DNA from: Vulcanisaeta thermophila
Lineage (GTDB): Archaea; Thermoproteota; Thermoprotei; Thermoproteales; Thermocladiaceae
Length of the DNA stretch: 64,000 bases
NCBI RefSeq assembly: GCF_001748385.1
Contig: NZ_BCLI01000004.1
Span: forward strand, 1-64,000
Reading direction: 5' to 3'
Below the pieces are notes generated by a model. It was given only the letters and a program-made list of their open reading frames with translations, was not told the origin of the DNA and searched no databases. Each line of letters begins with the position of its first letter. The stretch's first letter is position 1. Shown piece by piece: positions 8,651 to 16,633 of the stretch. A program made the translations under genes and the position numbers.

Positions 8651-8829
8651 TAATAACATGCCCATACTGTGGCATGAATAATTGGATAGTAATACAACCC
8701 CTCACAAGAAGGGGCTCTGAAAACTACCTGGCCATATGCCGTTGCAATAACTGTAATAAATTATTTTATTTATATAAAACTAGGCGCTGGACCAACACCT
8801 ATAAACTTGAGGAGGGCGAATCGCAATAA
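8647..8829 (+). CDS. Small zinc-ribbon protein
   Basis: A 60-residue protein with CPYC near the N-terminus and CNNC about 25 residues later, a four-cysteine zinc ribbon, followed by a basic, aromatic tail. Its ATG overlaps the xpf stop (ATGA), so it is translated from the same mRNA and may bind nucleic acid or assist the nuclease. That link rests on position only. Confidence 0.7.
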   Translation: MIITCPYCGMNNWIVIQPLTRRGSENYLAICRCNNCNKLFYLYKTRRWTNTYKLEEGESQ

Positions 8830-8865
8830 TACCATACTTTTACGCGGTAGAAATAAAGGGAAACT

Positions 8866-8874
8866 CTTAAATAC
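8866..8874 (+). promoter_or_regulatory. TATA box of the histone gene
   Basis: CTTAAATAC centred at 8870, 27 bp upstream of ATG 8897. It decides the histone start: the longer open frame from 8807 would begin upstream of this promoter and inside the preceding gene. Confidence 0.6.
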
Positions 8875-8896
8875 TTACCCATTGAATACTCACGTA

Positions 8897-9127
8897 ATGC
8901 CTGAAATTCCACTGGCACCATTGGATAGAATTTTCCATAAAGCAGGTGCTGAAAGGGTTAGTGAAGATGCAACCCAAGCATTGAGGGATATATTGGAGTA
9001 TATTGCGTTTGATATTGCATCAAAGAGTATTGAGTTAGCGAGGCATGCTGGGCGTAAGACCGTCACGGCTGATGATGTTAAGACCGCAATTAGAATAATT
9101 AAGTGTGTTCCTGTGCCCATGTCATGA
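8897..9127 (+). CDS. Archaeal histone
   Basis: A 76-residue single histone fold that wraps DNA as dimers and higher oligomers. Diagnostic features are the N-terminal LAPLDRIF, the RVSEDA turn, the long central helix, and HAGRKTVTADDV before the last helix. The start at 8897 is chosen from the TATA box 27 bp upstream and from family length. The C-terminal tail is only about seven residues. Histones are absent from most Crenarchaeota (which use Alba, Cren7 and Sul7), but occur in the Caldivirga/Vulcanisaeta branch and Thermofilum. Confidence 0.93.
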   Translation: MPEIPLAPLDRIFHKAGAERVSEDATQALRDILEYIAFDIASKSIELARHAGRKTVTADDVKTAIRIIKCVPVPMS

Positions 9128-9163
9128 TTATGAAATTAATTGGGTTATTGTTTTTAAATGACC

Positions 9164-9556
9164 TTAATCGCTTGATCTATCGGCGTTGAACATCACGTAC
9201 CTAGCTGGTCTCAGGGCATTGACAATGTAATTAAATGCCTTCTCAGGCATGCTGTGGTCACCGCATGTGTAGACGTCCACCGTGGCGAAACCATACTCTG
9301 GCCATGTGTGGATGGCTATGTGGCTCTCCAGTACTAGGGCGAGCACGCTTATACCCTCCTTATCACCACCAATGAATCTCCAGGACTTAACCTCCACGAG
9401 GTGCACGTTTGCTATCTCGGCGGCCTTTATTACCAGGGACCGTAGGAACCACTCATTCCTTAGGATGTTGGGATCAACCCCGTATAGATTACCATATACA
9501 TGCTTACCCACCACACCCTTTGATCTCGAACCCTCTACCTGGGGTGTTAGTGACAT
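9164..9556 (-). CDS. Pyruvoyl-dependent AdoMet/arginine decarboxylase proenzyme (SpeD family)
   Basis: Makes a polyamine precursor: either decarboxylated AdoMet, or agmatine from arginine. In Crenarchaeota the same fold serves both, and sequence alone does not separate them safely. The 130-residue proenzyme shows the self-cleavage site between Glu77 and Ser78 in LVLESHIAIHTW (Ser78 becomes the pyruvoyl group), the processing His83 and the catalytic Cys98 in VYTCGDH. The region VVGKHVYGNLYG precedes it. Long-chain polyamines are important at high temperature. Confidence 0.9.
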   Translation of the reverse strand: MSLTPQVEGSRSKGVVGKHVYGNLYGVDPNILRNEWFLRSLVIKAAEIANVHLVEVKSWRFIGGDKEGISVLALVLESHIAIHTWPEYGFATVDVYTCGDHSMPEKAFNYIVNALRPARYVMFNADRSSD

Positions 9557-9642
9557 GGCCTTCTTGTACGATACAAGGGTGCATTATAGAGTTTATAAAG
9601 CTTTCCCATAAGGAAAAAGGGAATATCAGCGAGGGTGAGTGT

Positions 9643-10107
9643 GTGGCCGTGCCTTACGTGCCCACGCCCAGGGATGTTGCCATTGAGATGCTGAGGCTTG
9701 CCCAGGTAAGGCCTAACGAGATTGTTGTGGATCCAGGCGCTGGTGAGTGTGGCGTGGTTATCACGGCCGTCACCGTGTTCAACGCAGTGGGCGTGGGCAT
9801 TGAGATAAACCCAGCGCTGGTTAGATCCTGCATAGAAAGCTTCACCAGGCTGGGGCTTAGGGGGAGGGCTTACGTGGTGTGGGGCGACTTATTCGAGTTT
9901 AATTACTCAATGGCTGACGTGGTCACCCTATACCTGGGCTCCGAGGTTAATGGAAGGCTTGGGGAGAAGCTTAAGCGTGAGTTGAGACCTGGGGCTAGGG
10001 TGGTGAGTCATGATTATGAGGTGCCTGGTTGGGAACCCATTAAGGTTGAGGTGGTAAGGGGACCCTTTAGGGAACACAGGATTTACCTATATAAACCAGT
10101 GGGATGA
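9643..10107 (+). CDS. aKMT4/Dot1-like protein-lysine methyltransferase
   Basis: A class I AdoMet methyltransferase of 154 residues. The start YVPTPRDVAIEMLRLA and the end GARVVSHDYEVPGW...YLYK closely match the crenarchaeal protein-lysine methyltransferase aKMT4, which methylates many lysines on chromatin and other proteins. The open frame runs upstream to 9409, but that part is antisense to the decarboxylase gene. I choose GTG 9643, preceded by GAGGGTGA (9631-9638), one of the few Shine-Dalgarno sites in this window. Motif I is unusual: DPGAGECG instead of the common DLGCGDGR. A histone gene lies close by. Confidence 0.8.
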   Translation: MAVPYVPTPRDVAIEMLRLAQVRPNEIVVDPGAGECGVVITAVTVFNAVGVGIEINPALVRSCIESFTRLGLRGRAYVVWGDLFEFNYSMADVVTLYLGSEVNGRLGEKLKRELRPGARVVSHDYEVPGWEPIKVEVVRGPFREHRIYLYKPVG

Positions 10108-10125
10108 GTACGTGGGGGACTAATT

Positions 10126-11133
10126 GTGGGTAATCACTACGAGGAATTGGCGGGATTCCTAATACCCCTCAGCGACATCATTGACTCACTAAAAAACGCT
10201 AGGCACGTACTGGTTGAGGTGCCCCTGGGAATGAGGGAGCTGGGTCTCGAGCTCACTAAGTACCTGGTTAGTAATGGCTTTGATGCATTAATGAGCGCGA
10301 GGAATGTCTGGGGGGCCTGCGACTTCCTAGTCACTAGGGATTACGATGCCGTGCTCCATGTGGGCCATGCATTACCACCTAATATTAGGAACATCATCAA
10401 TGCGAACCACGGTATTGAGGAAGAGGTAAGGCATGGTGAGGTGGAGGTTCTTAGGTTGAGGGGTGGCGAGACCGTGGTATTCGCGCCAGCCTATTACAAA
10501 CCCCATGGGGAGTTACTGAGTAAATTATCGGGAGAGCTCAAGTCCCTGGTCCAGGATGATTCAATAATTGCCTACTCATTACCGTATAGGTTATTTGCCG
10601 AAGCCCTGAGCGGGATGTTAAATGCCAAGCTTGCGCCCTCCGCAATAACTGGTTGCTTTGTTGGTTATCCAATACCCAACGTGGTTTTCTTCGTGGGCAG
10701 TGGTTACTTCTACCCACTCACCTTCAAACTACTAAAGCCCAGTGCCAGGGTTTACCTAGTGGATGTTTTTAGGCAGGTTATTGAGGATGTGGAGCCGCTG
10801 TACAGGAGGGCCCTTGCGGCTAAGGTTAATAACGTGGGTAGGGTTATGGAGGGTAGGAGGGTCGCCATTGTGATTACTAGGAAGCCTGGGCAGCGTAGGC
10901 TTGACCTACTCAGTGAGGTGCAGGGGATTCTTAGGAGCTTGGGTAAGGACTTCGTGGTCGTTGAGGGTGATGAGTTATCGCCAGATGCCCTTGATAACCT
11001 GCCCGTGGATGGCATAATAAACACCGCATGCCCCAGGATTGGCATTGATGACTTAGACAGGTTTATTAAGCCCGTAATCAACGCCAGGGATTTAATGAGG
11101 GGGGATTTGCTGGGTAATTTATTGGGTTGGTGA
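10126..11133 (+). CDS. dph2: Diphthamide biosynthesis radical enzyme Dph2
   Basis: First step of diphthamide synthesis on the conserved histidine of elongation factor 2: transfers the 3-amino-3-carboxypropyl group of AdoMet by a non-classical radical mechanism. Three cysteines that bind the 4Fe-4S cluster are visible, one per domain: Cys65 (WGACD), Cys177 (ITGCFVG) and Cys302 (NTACPRIGID). Length 335 is normal. GTG start, 18 bp after the methyltransferase with no separate TATA box at the right distance, so the two are probably cotranscribed. Confidence 0.93.
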   Translation: MGNHYEELAGFLIPLSDIIDSLKNARHVLVEVPLGMRELGLELTKYLVSNGFDALMSARNVWGACDFLVTRDYDAVLHVGHALPPNIRNIINANHGIEEEVRHGEVEVLRLRGGETVVFAPAYYKPHGELLSKLSGELKSLVQDDSIIAYSLPYRLFAEALSGMLNAKLAPSAITGCFVGYPIPNVVFFVGSGYFYPLTFKLLKPSARVYLVDVFRQVIEDVEPLYRRALAAKVNNVGRVMEGRRVAIVITRKPGQRRLDLLSEVQGILRSLGKDFVVVEGDELSPDALDNLPVDGIINTACPRIGIDDLDRFIKPVINARDLMRGDLLGNLLGW

Positions 11134-11178
11134 TTCATTGGGAAAGAAAGGTTTTTATAGAAGTGCCTCTCGGAAGCG

Positions 11179-12852
11179 ATGATGAGCAGCGGTACACAGG
11201 CGTACTTAGCACAGATAGGTGGCGTACCTGTACTGGTACTGAAGGAGGGTACCCAGAGGGCCTTTGGTAAGGAGGCCATGAGGATAAACATAATGGTGGC
11301 TAAGGCCGTGGCTGAGGTTATGAAATCAACCCTGGGCCCCAAGGGCATGGACAAAATGCTCATTGACAGCCTCGGCGACATAACAATAACCAACGATGGA
11401 GCCACAATACTGGATGAAATGGATGTTCAACACCCCATTGGCAAACTACTCGTTGAAATCGCCAAGACGCAGGATGATGAGGTTGGTGATGGAACCACAA
11501 CATCGGTAATACTAGCTGGCGCGTTGCTTGAAGAGGCGGAGAAACTCCTTGATAAGAACATACACCCAACAGTCATTATATCAGGATTTAAGAGGGCACT
11601 GGACGTGGCCTCTGAGCACCTTAGGAAGATAGCCGTGCCCATTAAGAGGGATGACACGGCAATGCTCAAGAAAATAGCCGCCACCGCAATGCACGGTAAG
11701 ATAAGCGAGACCGTCAAGGACTACTTCGCAGAGCTTGCTGTTAAGGCAATGCTTCAGGTGGCCGAGGAGAGGAATGGTAAGTGGATAGCCGACCTTGACA
11801 ATGTGCAGATTGTTAAGAAGCACGGTGGTGCCCTTGAGGATACGCAGTTGGTCTATGGTATTGTTGTTGATAAGGAGGTTGTCCACGCAGCAATGCCCAA
11901 GAGGGTCGTTAATGCCAAGATAGCACTTCTAGACGCACCCCTCGAGGTTGAGAAGCCCGAGATTGACGCTGAGATTAGGATTAACGACCCCAACCAAATA
12001 AAGGCCTTCCTTGAGGAGGAGGAGAACATACTCAAGTCTTACGTGGATAAGTTCAAGGCCCTTGGAGTCAATGCCGTGTTCACAACCAAGGGAATTGATG
12101 ACATGGCCCAGTACTACCTGGCCAAGGCTGGGATACTAGCCGTTAGGAGGGTTAAGAGGAGTGACATTGAGAAGCTTGTGAGGGCCACTGGAGGTAGGCT
12201 TGTCACAAACATTGAGGACATGACCGAGGCGGACCTGGGCTTTGCTGGGCTTGTTGAGGAGAGGAGGGTTGGCGATGAGAAGATGGTCTTTGTGGAGCAG
12301 TGCAAGAATCCAAAGGCTGTGAGTATACTCATAAGGGGTGGGTTTGAGAGGCTTGTTGATGAGGCGGAGAGGAACTTAGTTGATGCGTTGAGTGTGGTGT
12401 CCGATGTTATTGAGGAGCCCTACGTATTACCTGGCGGTGGTGCCCCTGAGATGGAGGTTGCAAAGGTTGTTAGGCAGTTCGCAGCTAAGGTGAGTGGTAG
12501 GGAGCAGTACGCCGTTGAGGCCTTCGCCAACGCCGTGGAGGTCATACCCAAGACCCTGGCTGAGAATGCGGGCTTAGATGCGGTTGACATACTAACGGAG
12601 TTAAGGCATGCACATGAGAGTAGGGAGGACGGTTGGAAGTACGGCATCAATGCCTTCACCGGCAAGGTATCAGACATGTGGGCATTAGACGTTATAGAAC
12701 CATTGAATGTTAAGTTACAGGCACTGAAGGCTGCTGTGGAGGCCGCCACAATGGTGCTCAGGATAGATGAGATAATTGCTGCGAGTAAGTTAGAGAGCGG
12801 AAAGGAGGAGAAGAAGGGCGAGGAGAGTAAGGAGAGCTCATCAAGCGAGTAA
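11179..12852 (+). CDS. ths: Thermosome subunit (group II chaperonin)
   Basis: ATP-driven protein-folding cage subunit. The 557 residues carry the family signatures: TLGPKGMDKML near residue 55, GDGTTSVI near 100, the apical domain in the middle, and VLPGGGAPE near 417. The tail is Lys/Glu/Ser-rich rather than the Gly-Gly-Met repeat seen in some thermosomes. Leaderless start at ATG 11179 (or the next codon), with TTTTTATAG at 11152-11160. The stop overlaps the convergent TadC-like gene by 12 bp. Which of the two or three paralogues this is cannot be told here. Confidence 0.95.
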   Translation: MMSSGTQAYLAQIGGVPVLVLKEGTQRAFGKEAMRINIMVAKAVAEVMKSTLGPKGMDKMLIDSLGDITITNDGATILDEMDVQHPIGKLLVEIAKTQDDEVGDGTTTSVILAGALLEEAEKLLDKNIHPTVIISGFKRALDVASEHLRKIAVPIKRDDTAMLKKIAATAMHGKISETVKDYFAELAVKAMLQVAEERNGKWIADLDNVQIVKKHGGALEDTQLVYGIVVDKEVVHAAMPKRVVNAKIALLDAPLEVEKPEIDAEIRINDPNQIKAFLEEEENILKSYVDKFKALGVNAVFTTKGIDDMAQYYLAKAGILAVRRVKRSDIEKLVRATGGRLVTNIEDMTEADLGFAGLVEERRVGDEKMVFVEQCKNPKAVSILIRGGFERLVDEAERNLVDALSVVSDVIEEPYVLPGGGAPEMEVAKVVRQFAAKVSGREQYAVEAFANAVEVIPKTLAENAGLDAVDILTELRHAHESREDGWKYGINAFTGKVSDMWALDVIEPLNVKLQALKAAVEAATMVLRIDEIIAASKLESGKEEKKGEESKESSSSE

Positions 12853-13602
12853 TAATAGGCTCATTAAAATAGCCCCCATAGATGCCGTAAAAAATAGTTT
12901 CTGGTTTACATTAATATCAAAAACCCTCCTCAATAACCTAATGGAAATATACATTATAAGTATTATGAGTAACTGTGACATTAATAGGAAGGGTTCACTC
13001 CAGTGAATGCCTAGTAATGTTAGGGTTCTCGCTATGATGGGTATCGAGTAGATTAGCACGTAGTAACTTATGGTGATTGTCCTCACACCCCTATTCACAA
13101 CACTGATAATTAACTTATTAAGTGATGAGCCTATGGAGAGCACATGCTTAGCCAGTAACTCACCATCCCTATCCATATCCCCATAAACCTCCTTGGTAAT
13201 TAATGAGCCCAGGAGGTCATTGGGCGCACCATTAATTATGCTCAGTATGTAAAACCATGTACGTGGGCTCCCCGAATCAATAAGTCCCATTAGTATTCTA
13301 GAGCTCCTTAGTAAATTAGCCGTGTCATCATGAACATCCATACCACTTAGTAATTCATTGGTCAATGACTTAGTAAATCTCAGGAGCACCCTCCTCATTA
13401 ATAGGACGCTAAGGCTGAATATTAACGGCACCAGTAGTATTAGGAAGGGACCCATTAGGGTTGATAGTACGAAAACAGCGGCCGGACCCACAGCGCTAAT
13501 TCCCACGATCATTGTTATGAGCTTCTCCGTGGAATCCACAGTATCCTGAACCTCACTCCTAATTTTACTTGCCAAGTAATCAAGGTGGCTCATAAACACC
13601 AC
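12841..13602 (-). CDS. TadC/T2SSF-like membrane protein
   Basis: A 253-residue membrane protein with two N-terminal hydrophobic segments (about residues 29-70), a helical cytoplasmic stretch, and three to four C-terminal membrane helices. It overlaps the 3' end of a VirB11/GspE-type ATPase gene by 23 bp, which suggests the platform protein (TadC/ArlJ/PilC type) of an archaeal type IV pilus-like machine. It is half the length of the usual two-domain archaeal platform. No prepilin gene is adjacent. Confidence 0.7.
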   Translation of the reverse strand: MVFMSHLDYLASKIRSEVQDTVDSTEKLITMIVGISAVGPAAVFVLSTLMGPFLILLVPLIFSLSVLLMRRVLLRFTKSLTNELLSGMDVHDDTANLLRSSRILMGLIDSGSPRTWFYILSIINGAPNDLLGSLITKEVYGDMDRDGELLAKHVLSIGSSLNKLIISVVNRGVRTITISYYVLIYSIPIIARTLTLLGIHWSEPFLLMSQLLIILIMYISIRLLRRVFDINVNQKLFFTASMGAILMSLLLLA

Positions 13603-15094
13603 CCATGCCGTGGGTCTTCATGAACCCATTCAATTTATACATGCAGTCATAGGCGTCCAGGCACTCCAGGCTCTTTAGAAATGCCGTTAGTTTATTAATG
13701 TGCTCGTTGGGGATTTCCAGGTATCCTGGGTATAATACATTGACAACCCTCCTAACCCGCCCCTCCCTCCCCATAAAAACCAGTGTGAAGGAGTCAAGGT
13801 TCACCAGTTCGTCAACGCCGAAGGCCCTTAACCTACCCATTAATGATTCCCTGCTCACGGCATGCGTCGTCCCCATTACCTGCATCCCCGAGTTAATGCC
13901 GTGTACTAAGGCCTCGAAATGCTCCCTCTCCCTTAACTCGCCTATTACTAGGATCCCATAACCCCTGTGTAGGGACTTCAGGACCTCATCAACCTTCCCA
14001 ATTAACGACTTAACCTTAACACTGGGCACTGGCAGGTCCAGGGCCTCGTCAGTCTCGTCAATGTATATCCTCCTTAAGTTCATGGGTAATGTGGCGTCCA
14101 GGGCATTTAATAACGTGGTTTTACCACTACCTGGGGGCCCAGCAATTAATAAGTGACTCCCCCTACGAATCGCCAGGATGAGCTTGGCAGCGTTTACTGG
14201 GTCTATGGTTCCTAAGCTTATTAGGTCGATTATTGAGAAGGGCTTTTTATGAAGCCTTATATGCACCGCAACACCCTCGGTTAATGGCCACCTATCAACC
14301 GTAATCCTCAACTTCCTCCCCAATAGGTTCAGGGAGAACTTACCACTGGGGTTATCAACAGACACCCTAACACCCGATAGATTGGCAAGCTTGAGTAATT
14401 GCCTGGCCACACCCTGGTGATCGGCGTTGACCACTCTACATAGTCCATAGCCCTGGTGGTTAATGTACATGGAATCGCTTGTTATGAATATATCCTCAAC
14501 ATCCTCATTAATGAGGGGCGATAGTTCCCCCAGCCCCAGGGAGGCCAGGATTAACCGCTTAATCAACTCCTCATCATCCACGAAACCCCTTAGGAATAAC
14601 TCCCTAACCTTAATTAACCCATTTAATGAGTACTCGCCCTTGGGCACCACGTGGGAGGTTAGTGCGATCATGTAATTGAGGTAATCATTATCTATCGTTA
14701 TTAACTCCACAGCACACCCATCATTAGTATGCCTTAATCTCCAGGTGTAAGCAGCACCACTGTGTAATTCCCCATTGGGTATCGCCAGCGAGAACCCATC
14801 CAGGCTAACTATCAGCCCCTCCCTAAACGTGGCAGCCCTGGACCTCAATTTCTTAATGAGTTGCTTTTTCAATAATCTATCCATGAAGTGGCCATCCTCA
14901 TTAATAACCTTCATGAGCTCCTTAAAATCCCCGCACTCCCTGATTAACTCTATGGAGTAAATGTCCAGCCTATTCCTTAGTGAGGCGTTGGTTAATTCCC
15001 TAGTTAATTGGCAATTACCAAACCTGTTGCATGTGAGGCAGTTGAGTGTTTGGTGTGCTATTATTAGTTTAGCAATTGAGGTACTTCTTGACAT
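13580..15094 (-). CDS. Type II/IV secretion ATPase (VirB11/GspE/TadA type)
   Basis: Hexameric ATPase that powers assembly of a pilus or secretion filament. The 504-residue protein has Walker A GPPGSGKTT at about residue 320, an Asp/Glu box (RIYIDETDE), a Walker-B-like ILVIGELRE at about 382-390, and a His box near TTHAVSRES. Odd feature: an N-terminal cysteine cluster, Cys19, Cys22 and Cys28 with Cys54, which could bind zinc or an iron-sulfur cluster. The gene overlaps the TFB gene upstream by 26 bp and the membrane-protein gene downstream by 23 bp, so all three should be cotranscribed. Confidence 0.85.
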   Translation of the reverse strand: MSRSTSIAKLIIAHQTLNCLTCNRFGNCQLTRELTNASLRNRLDIYSIELIRECGDFKELMKVINEDGHFMDRLLKKQLIKKLRSRAATFREGLIVSLDGFSLAIPNGELHSGAAYTWRLRHTNDGCAVELITIDNDYLNYMIALTSHVVPKGEYSLNGLIKVRELFLRGFVDDEELIKRLILASLGLGELSPLINEDVEDIFITSDSMYINHQGYGLCRVVNADHQGVARQLLKLANLSGVRVSVDNPSGKFSLNLLGRKLRITVDRWPLTEGVAVHIRLHKKPFSIIDLISLGTIDPVNAAKLILAIRRGSHLLIAGPPGSGKTTLLNALDATLPMNLRRIYIDETDEALDLPVPSVKVKSLIGKVDEVLKSLHRGYGILVIGELREREHFEALVHGINSGMQVMGTTHAVSRESLMGRLRAFGVDELVNLDSFTLVFMGREGRVRRVVNVLYPGYLEIPNEHINKLTAFLKSLECLDAYDCMYKLNGFMKTHGMGGVYEPP

Positions 15095-15899
15095 AATCCC
15101 TCAGGGTGAATTGACTCACTGACAGGGCGTTGGCAATACCCTCTATTTTTACGTCATACCCATTGCCCTTGCCCACGCAGTAGATGATGGCGGCCGCCAG
15201 GGTTAGGGGGTTCTTTGATTGAATGGTGAATCTACCTAAGCTGTTAAGTACCTCAATGGCCTTTGGGTATAGGGTGACCCATTCATCCCCAAATACCCTC
15301 ACTAGACCCGCCTTAATGAATGCTTCAATCCTGTCACGGACACTGTACTTAACACCACCAATACTCACCAATGCAGTTCTCACGGATTCGAAAGTAACCT
15401 TATGACCCAGTGACCTGCATAGTGAGATCACATCCCTAGTACTCACTGGTAAGCCCCTGCTCAGTATGACGTAGAGCATGGCGGCCACGGCCGCGTGGTA
15501 ATACGTGTAATCCCTATTCTCCACATTGACTAATTTCATGAGTATGCCCCGGGCCTCCTCCACGTACTCATTACCAATGCCCAGGCGCCTCGCGATGTCC
15601 CTTACGCATTCCATGGCCCTCTGTATTGATGAGTCATTACCACTCCTTATCCTGAAACGCCTATGTATGATCCTTAACTTCCTGTAAATACTCAACCTAA
15701 CACTTATGTCGCCAATGCTCCTCTCTATGGATTTCCAAATTGGTGTTAGATCCACCTCCTCACTATCATTTAGTGGTGATGCTTGTTGCGTATACGTATC
15801 GAAAACGTATACTGGACCCAATACTGTCCCGCAATCCATACACACATACTCCCCATTCCTCTCCACAACCCTTTCACTTCCACAGTATGTGCACCTCAT
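15069..15899 (-). CDS. tfb: Divergent transcription factor B (TFB paralogue)
   Basis: TFIIB-type initiation factor, which binds TBP-promoter complexes and recruits RNA polymerase. Zinc ribbon Cys3, Cys6, Cys20 and Cys23; two cyclin repeats (about 95-180 and 190-276), the second with KNPLTLAAAIIY and a helix-turn-helix. The B-reader/linker between ribbon and core is highly diverged and lacks the usual ERxRxGxPxT...HD pattern. It is therefore probably a specialised paralogue rather than the main TFB. Leaderless: TATA GTTTTAATAAG (15922-15932 on the minus strand). It heads an operon with a pilus-type ATPase. Confidence 0.85.
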   Translation of the reverse strand: MRCTYCGSERVVERNGEYVCMDCGTVLGPVYVFDTYTQQASPLNDSEEVDLTPIWKSIERSIGDISVRLSIYRKLRIIHRRFRIRSGNDSSIQRAMECVRDIARRLGIGNEYVEEARGILMKLVNVENRDYTYYHAAVAAMLYVILSRGLPVSTRDVISLCRSLGHKVTFESVRTALVSIGGVKYSVRDRIEAFIKAGLVRVFGDEWVTLYPKAIEVLNSLGRFTIQSKNPLTLAAAIIYCVGKGNGYDVKIEGIANALSVSQFTLRDYVKKYLNC

Positions 15900-16216
15900 G
15901 CATTTTCATCATACCTTTACGTTTTAATAAGTCCAGTGTTTACATTGAATGATTATCAAAAATTACATGTATTCAGTGGGGAGTGAGTCGCTTAATCAAA
16001 ACTTTCACTCTACCCCATTAATTACTAAAAGCCTCGCCTCAGGGTGCCACCCTGAAGAATTTATAAAATCCAACACCCCAGCACTATGTTGGAATTATTG
16101 TGGGTTAATCTTCAACGGGGCATTGTCCAATGGCGCCCTATATCCACATTACTAACGGTTATCACTCACCTATGATTCACTCCCCAGGGAGAAACGGGAC
16201 TTAGCGCCAGGAAACC
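15900..16216. other. Gene-free stretch with hairpins and a strong TATA-like site
   Basis: Apart from the TFB promoter (15922-15932), no protein gene is supported. A 6-bp hairpin (TCAGGG 16039-16044 / CCCTGA 16050-16055) is followed directly by AATTTATAAAAT (16058-16069), a good plus-strand TATA match, and then by a second stem (CCAACA 16070-16075 / TGTTGG 16087-16092). A transcript would start near 16090. A 29-codon frame from ATG 16086 exists but starts upstream of that site. Possible small RNA, weak. Confidence 0.3.
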
Positions 16217-16582
16217 TTACTTTTCAGGGTGGGATGGGGTTATTTTGAGGCCCACGTATACTCTCTCCCCAACCTTGGCGTCACCGTTGTAATTAATGAC
16301 GTCGATTATCAACCCGCCTATTGATATCTTAACAATGCCATTACCAACGTAGTACACCATCCCGTTCATGTACACATCCCAATTAGCCCTGTAATTGGGG
16401 TCCTTCTCCGTGTCTATGCTCAGGTTAACGGTATAGTCCTGCCTCAACTCAACACCCACGGCCTTTACGGGGTACTCCATGGACACCTCAACATTACCCT
16501 CACTAATCATTCTAACCCTAATAATCCCCTCAAACCTAGTACCCTCTATGCCCACCACCCTGAAATTACCCGTTAGTTTCAT
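16217..16582 (-). CDS. rpoG: RNA polymerase subunit RpoG (Rpb8 homologue)
   Basis: Crenarchaeal counterpart of the eukaryotic RNA polymerase subunit Rpb8. The 121-residue protein shows the Rpb8 order: an N-terminal strand pair, VELRQDYTVNLSID, then WDVYMNGMVYYV, VKISIGGLIIDV and GERVYVGLKI. These align by eye with the EYVMYGKVY, YVSYGGLLMRL and SRVYLLMKK segments of Rpb8. It shares a short divergent promoter with an Sm-like gene; both concern RNA metabolism. The main uncertainty is the low sequence identity normal for this family. Confidence 0.78.
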   Translation of the reverse strand: MKLTGNFRVVGIEGTRFEGIIRVRMISEGNVEVSMEYPVKAVGVELRQDYTVNLSIDTEKDPNYRANWDVYMNGMVYYVGNGIVKISIGGLIIDVINYNGDAKVGERVYVGLKITPSHPEK

Positions 16583-16602
16583 CGGGCCTAGGTGAGGAAA
16601 AA

Positions 16603-16612
16603 CACTAAAAAA
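16603..16612. promoter_or_regulatory. Shared divergent TATA element, rpoG / Sm-like gene
   Basis: ACTAAAAAAC lies at the exact midpoint between the two divergent start codons (16582 and 16634). It is the only A/T-rich element at leaderless distance (about 26 bp) for both genes. Confidence 0.5.
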
Positions 16613-16633
16613 CTTAATCCCAACCTCTAACCA

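Noticed and set aside
9409-9642. N-terminal extension of the methyltransferase frame
   Set aside because: It is antisense to the decarboxylase gene, and the family start plus a Shine-Dalgarno site point to 9643.
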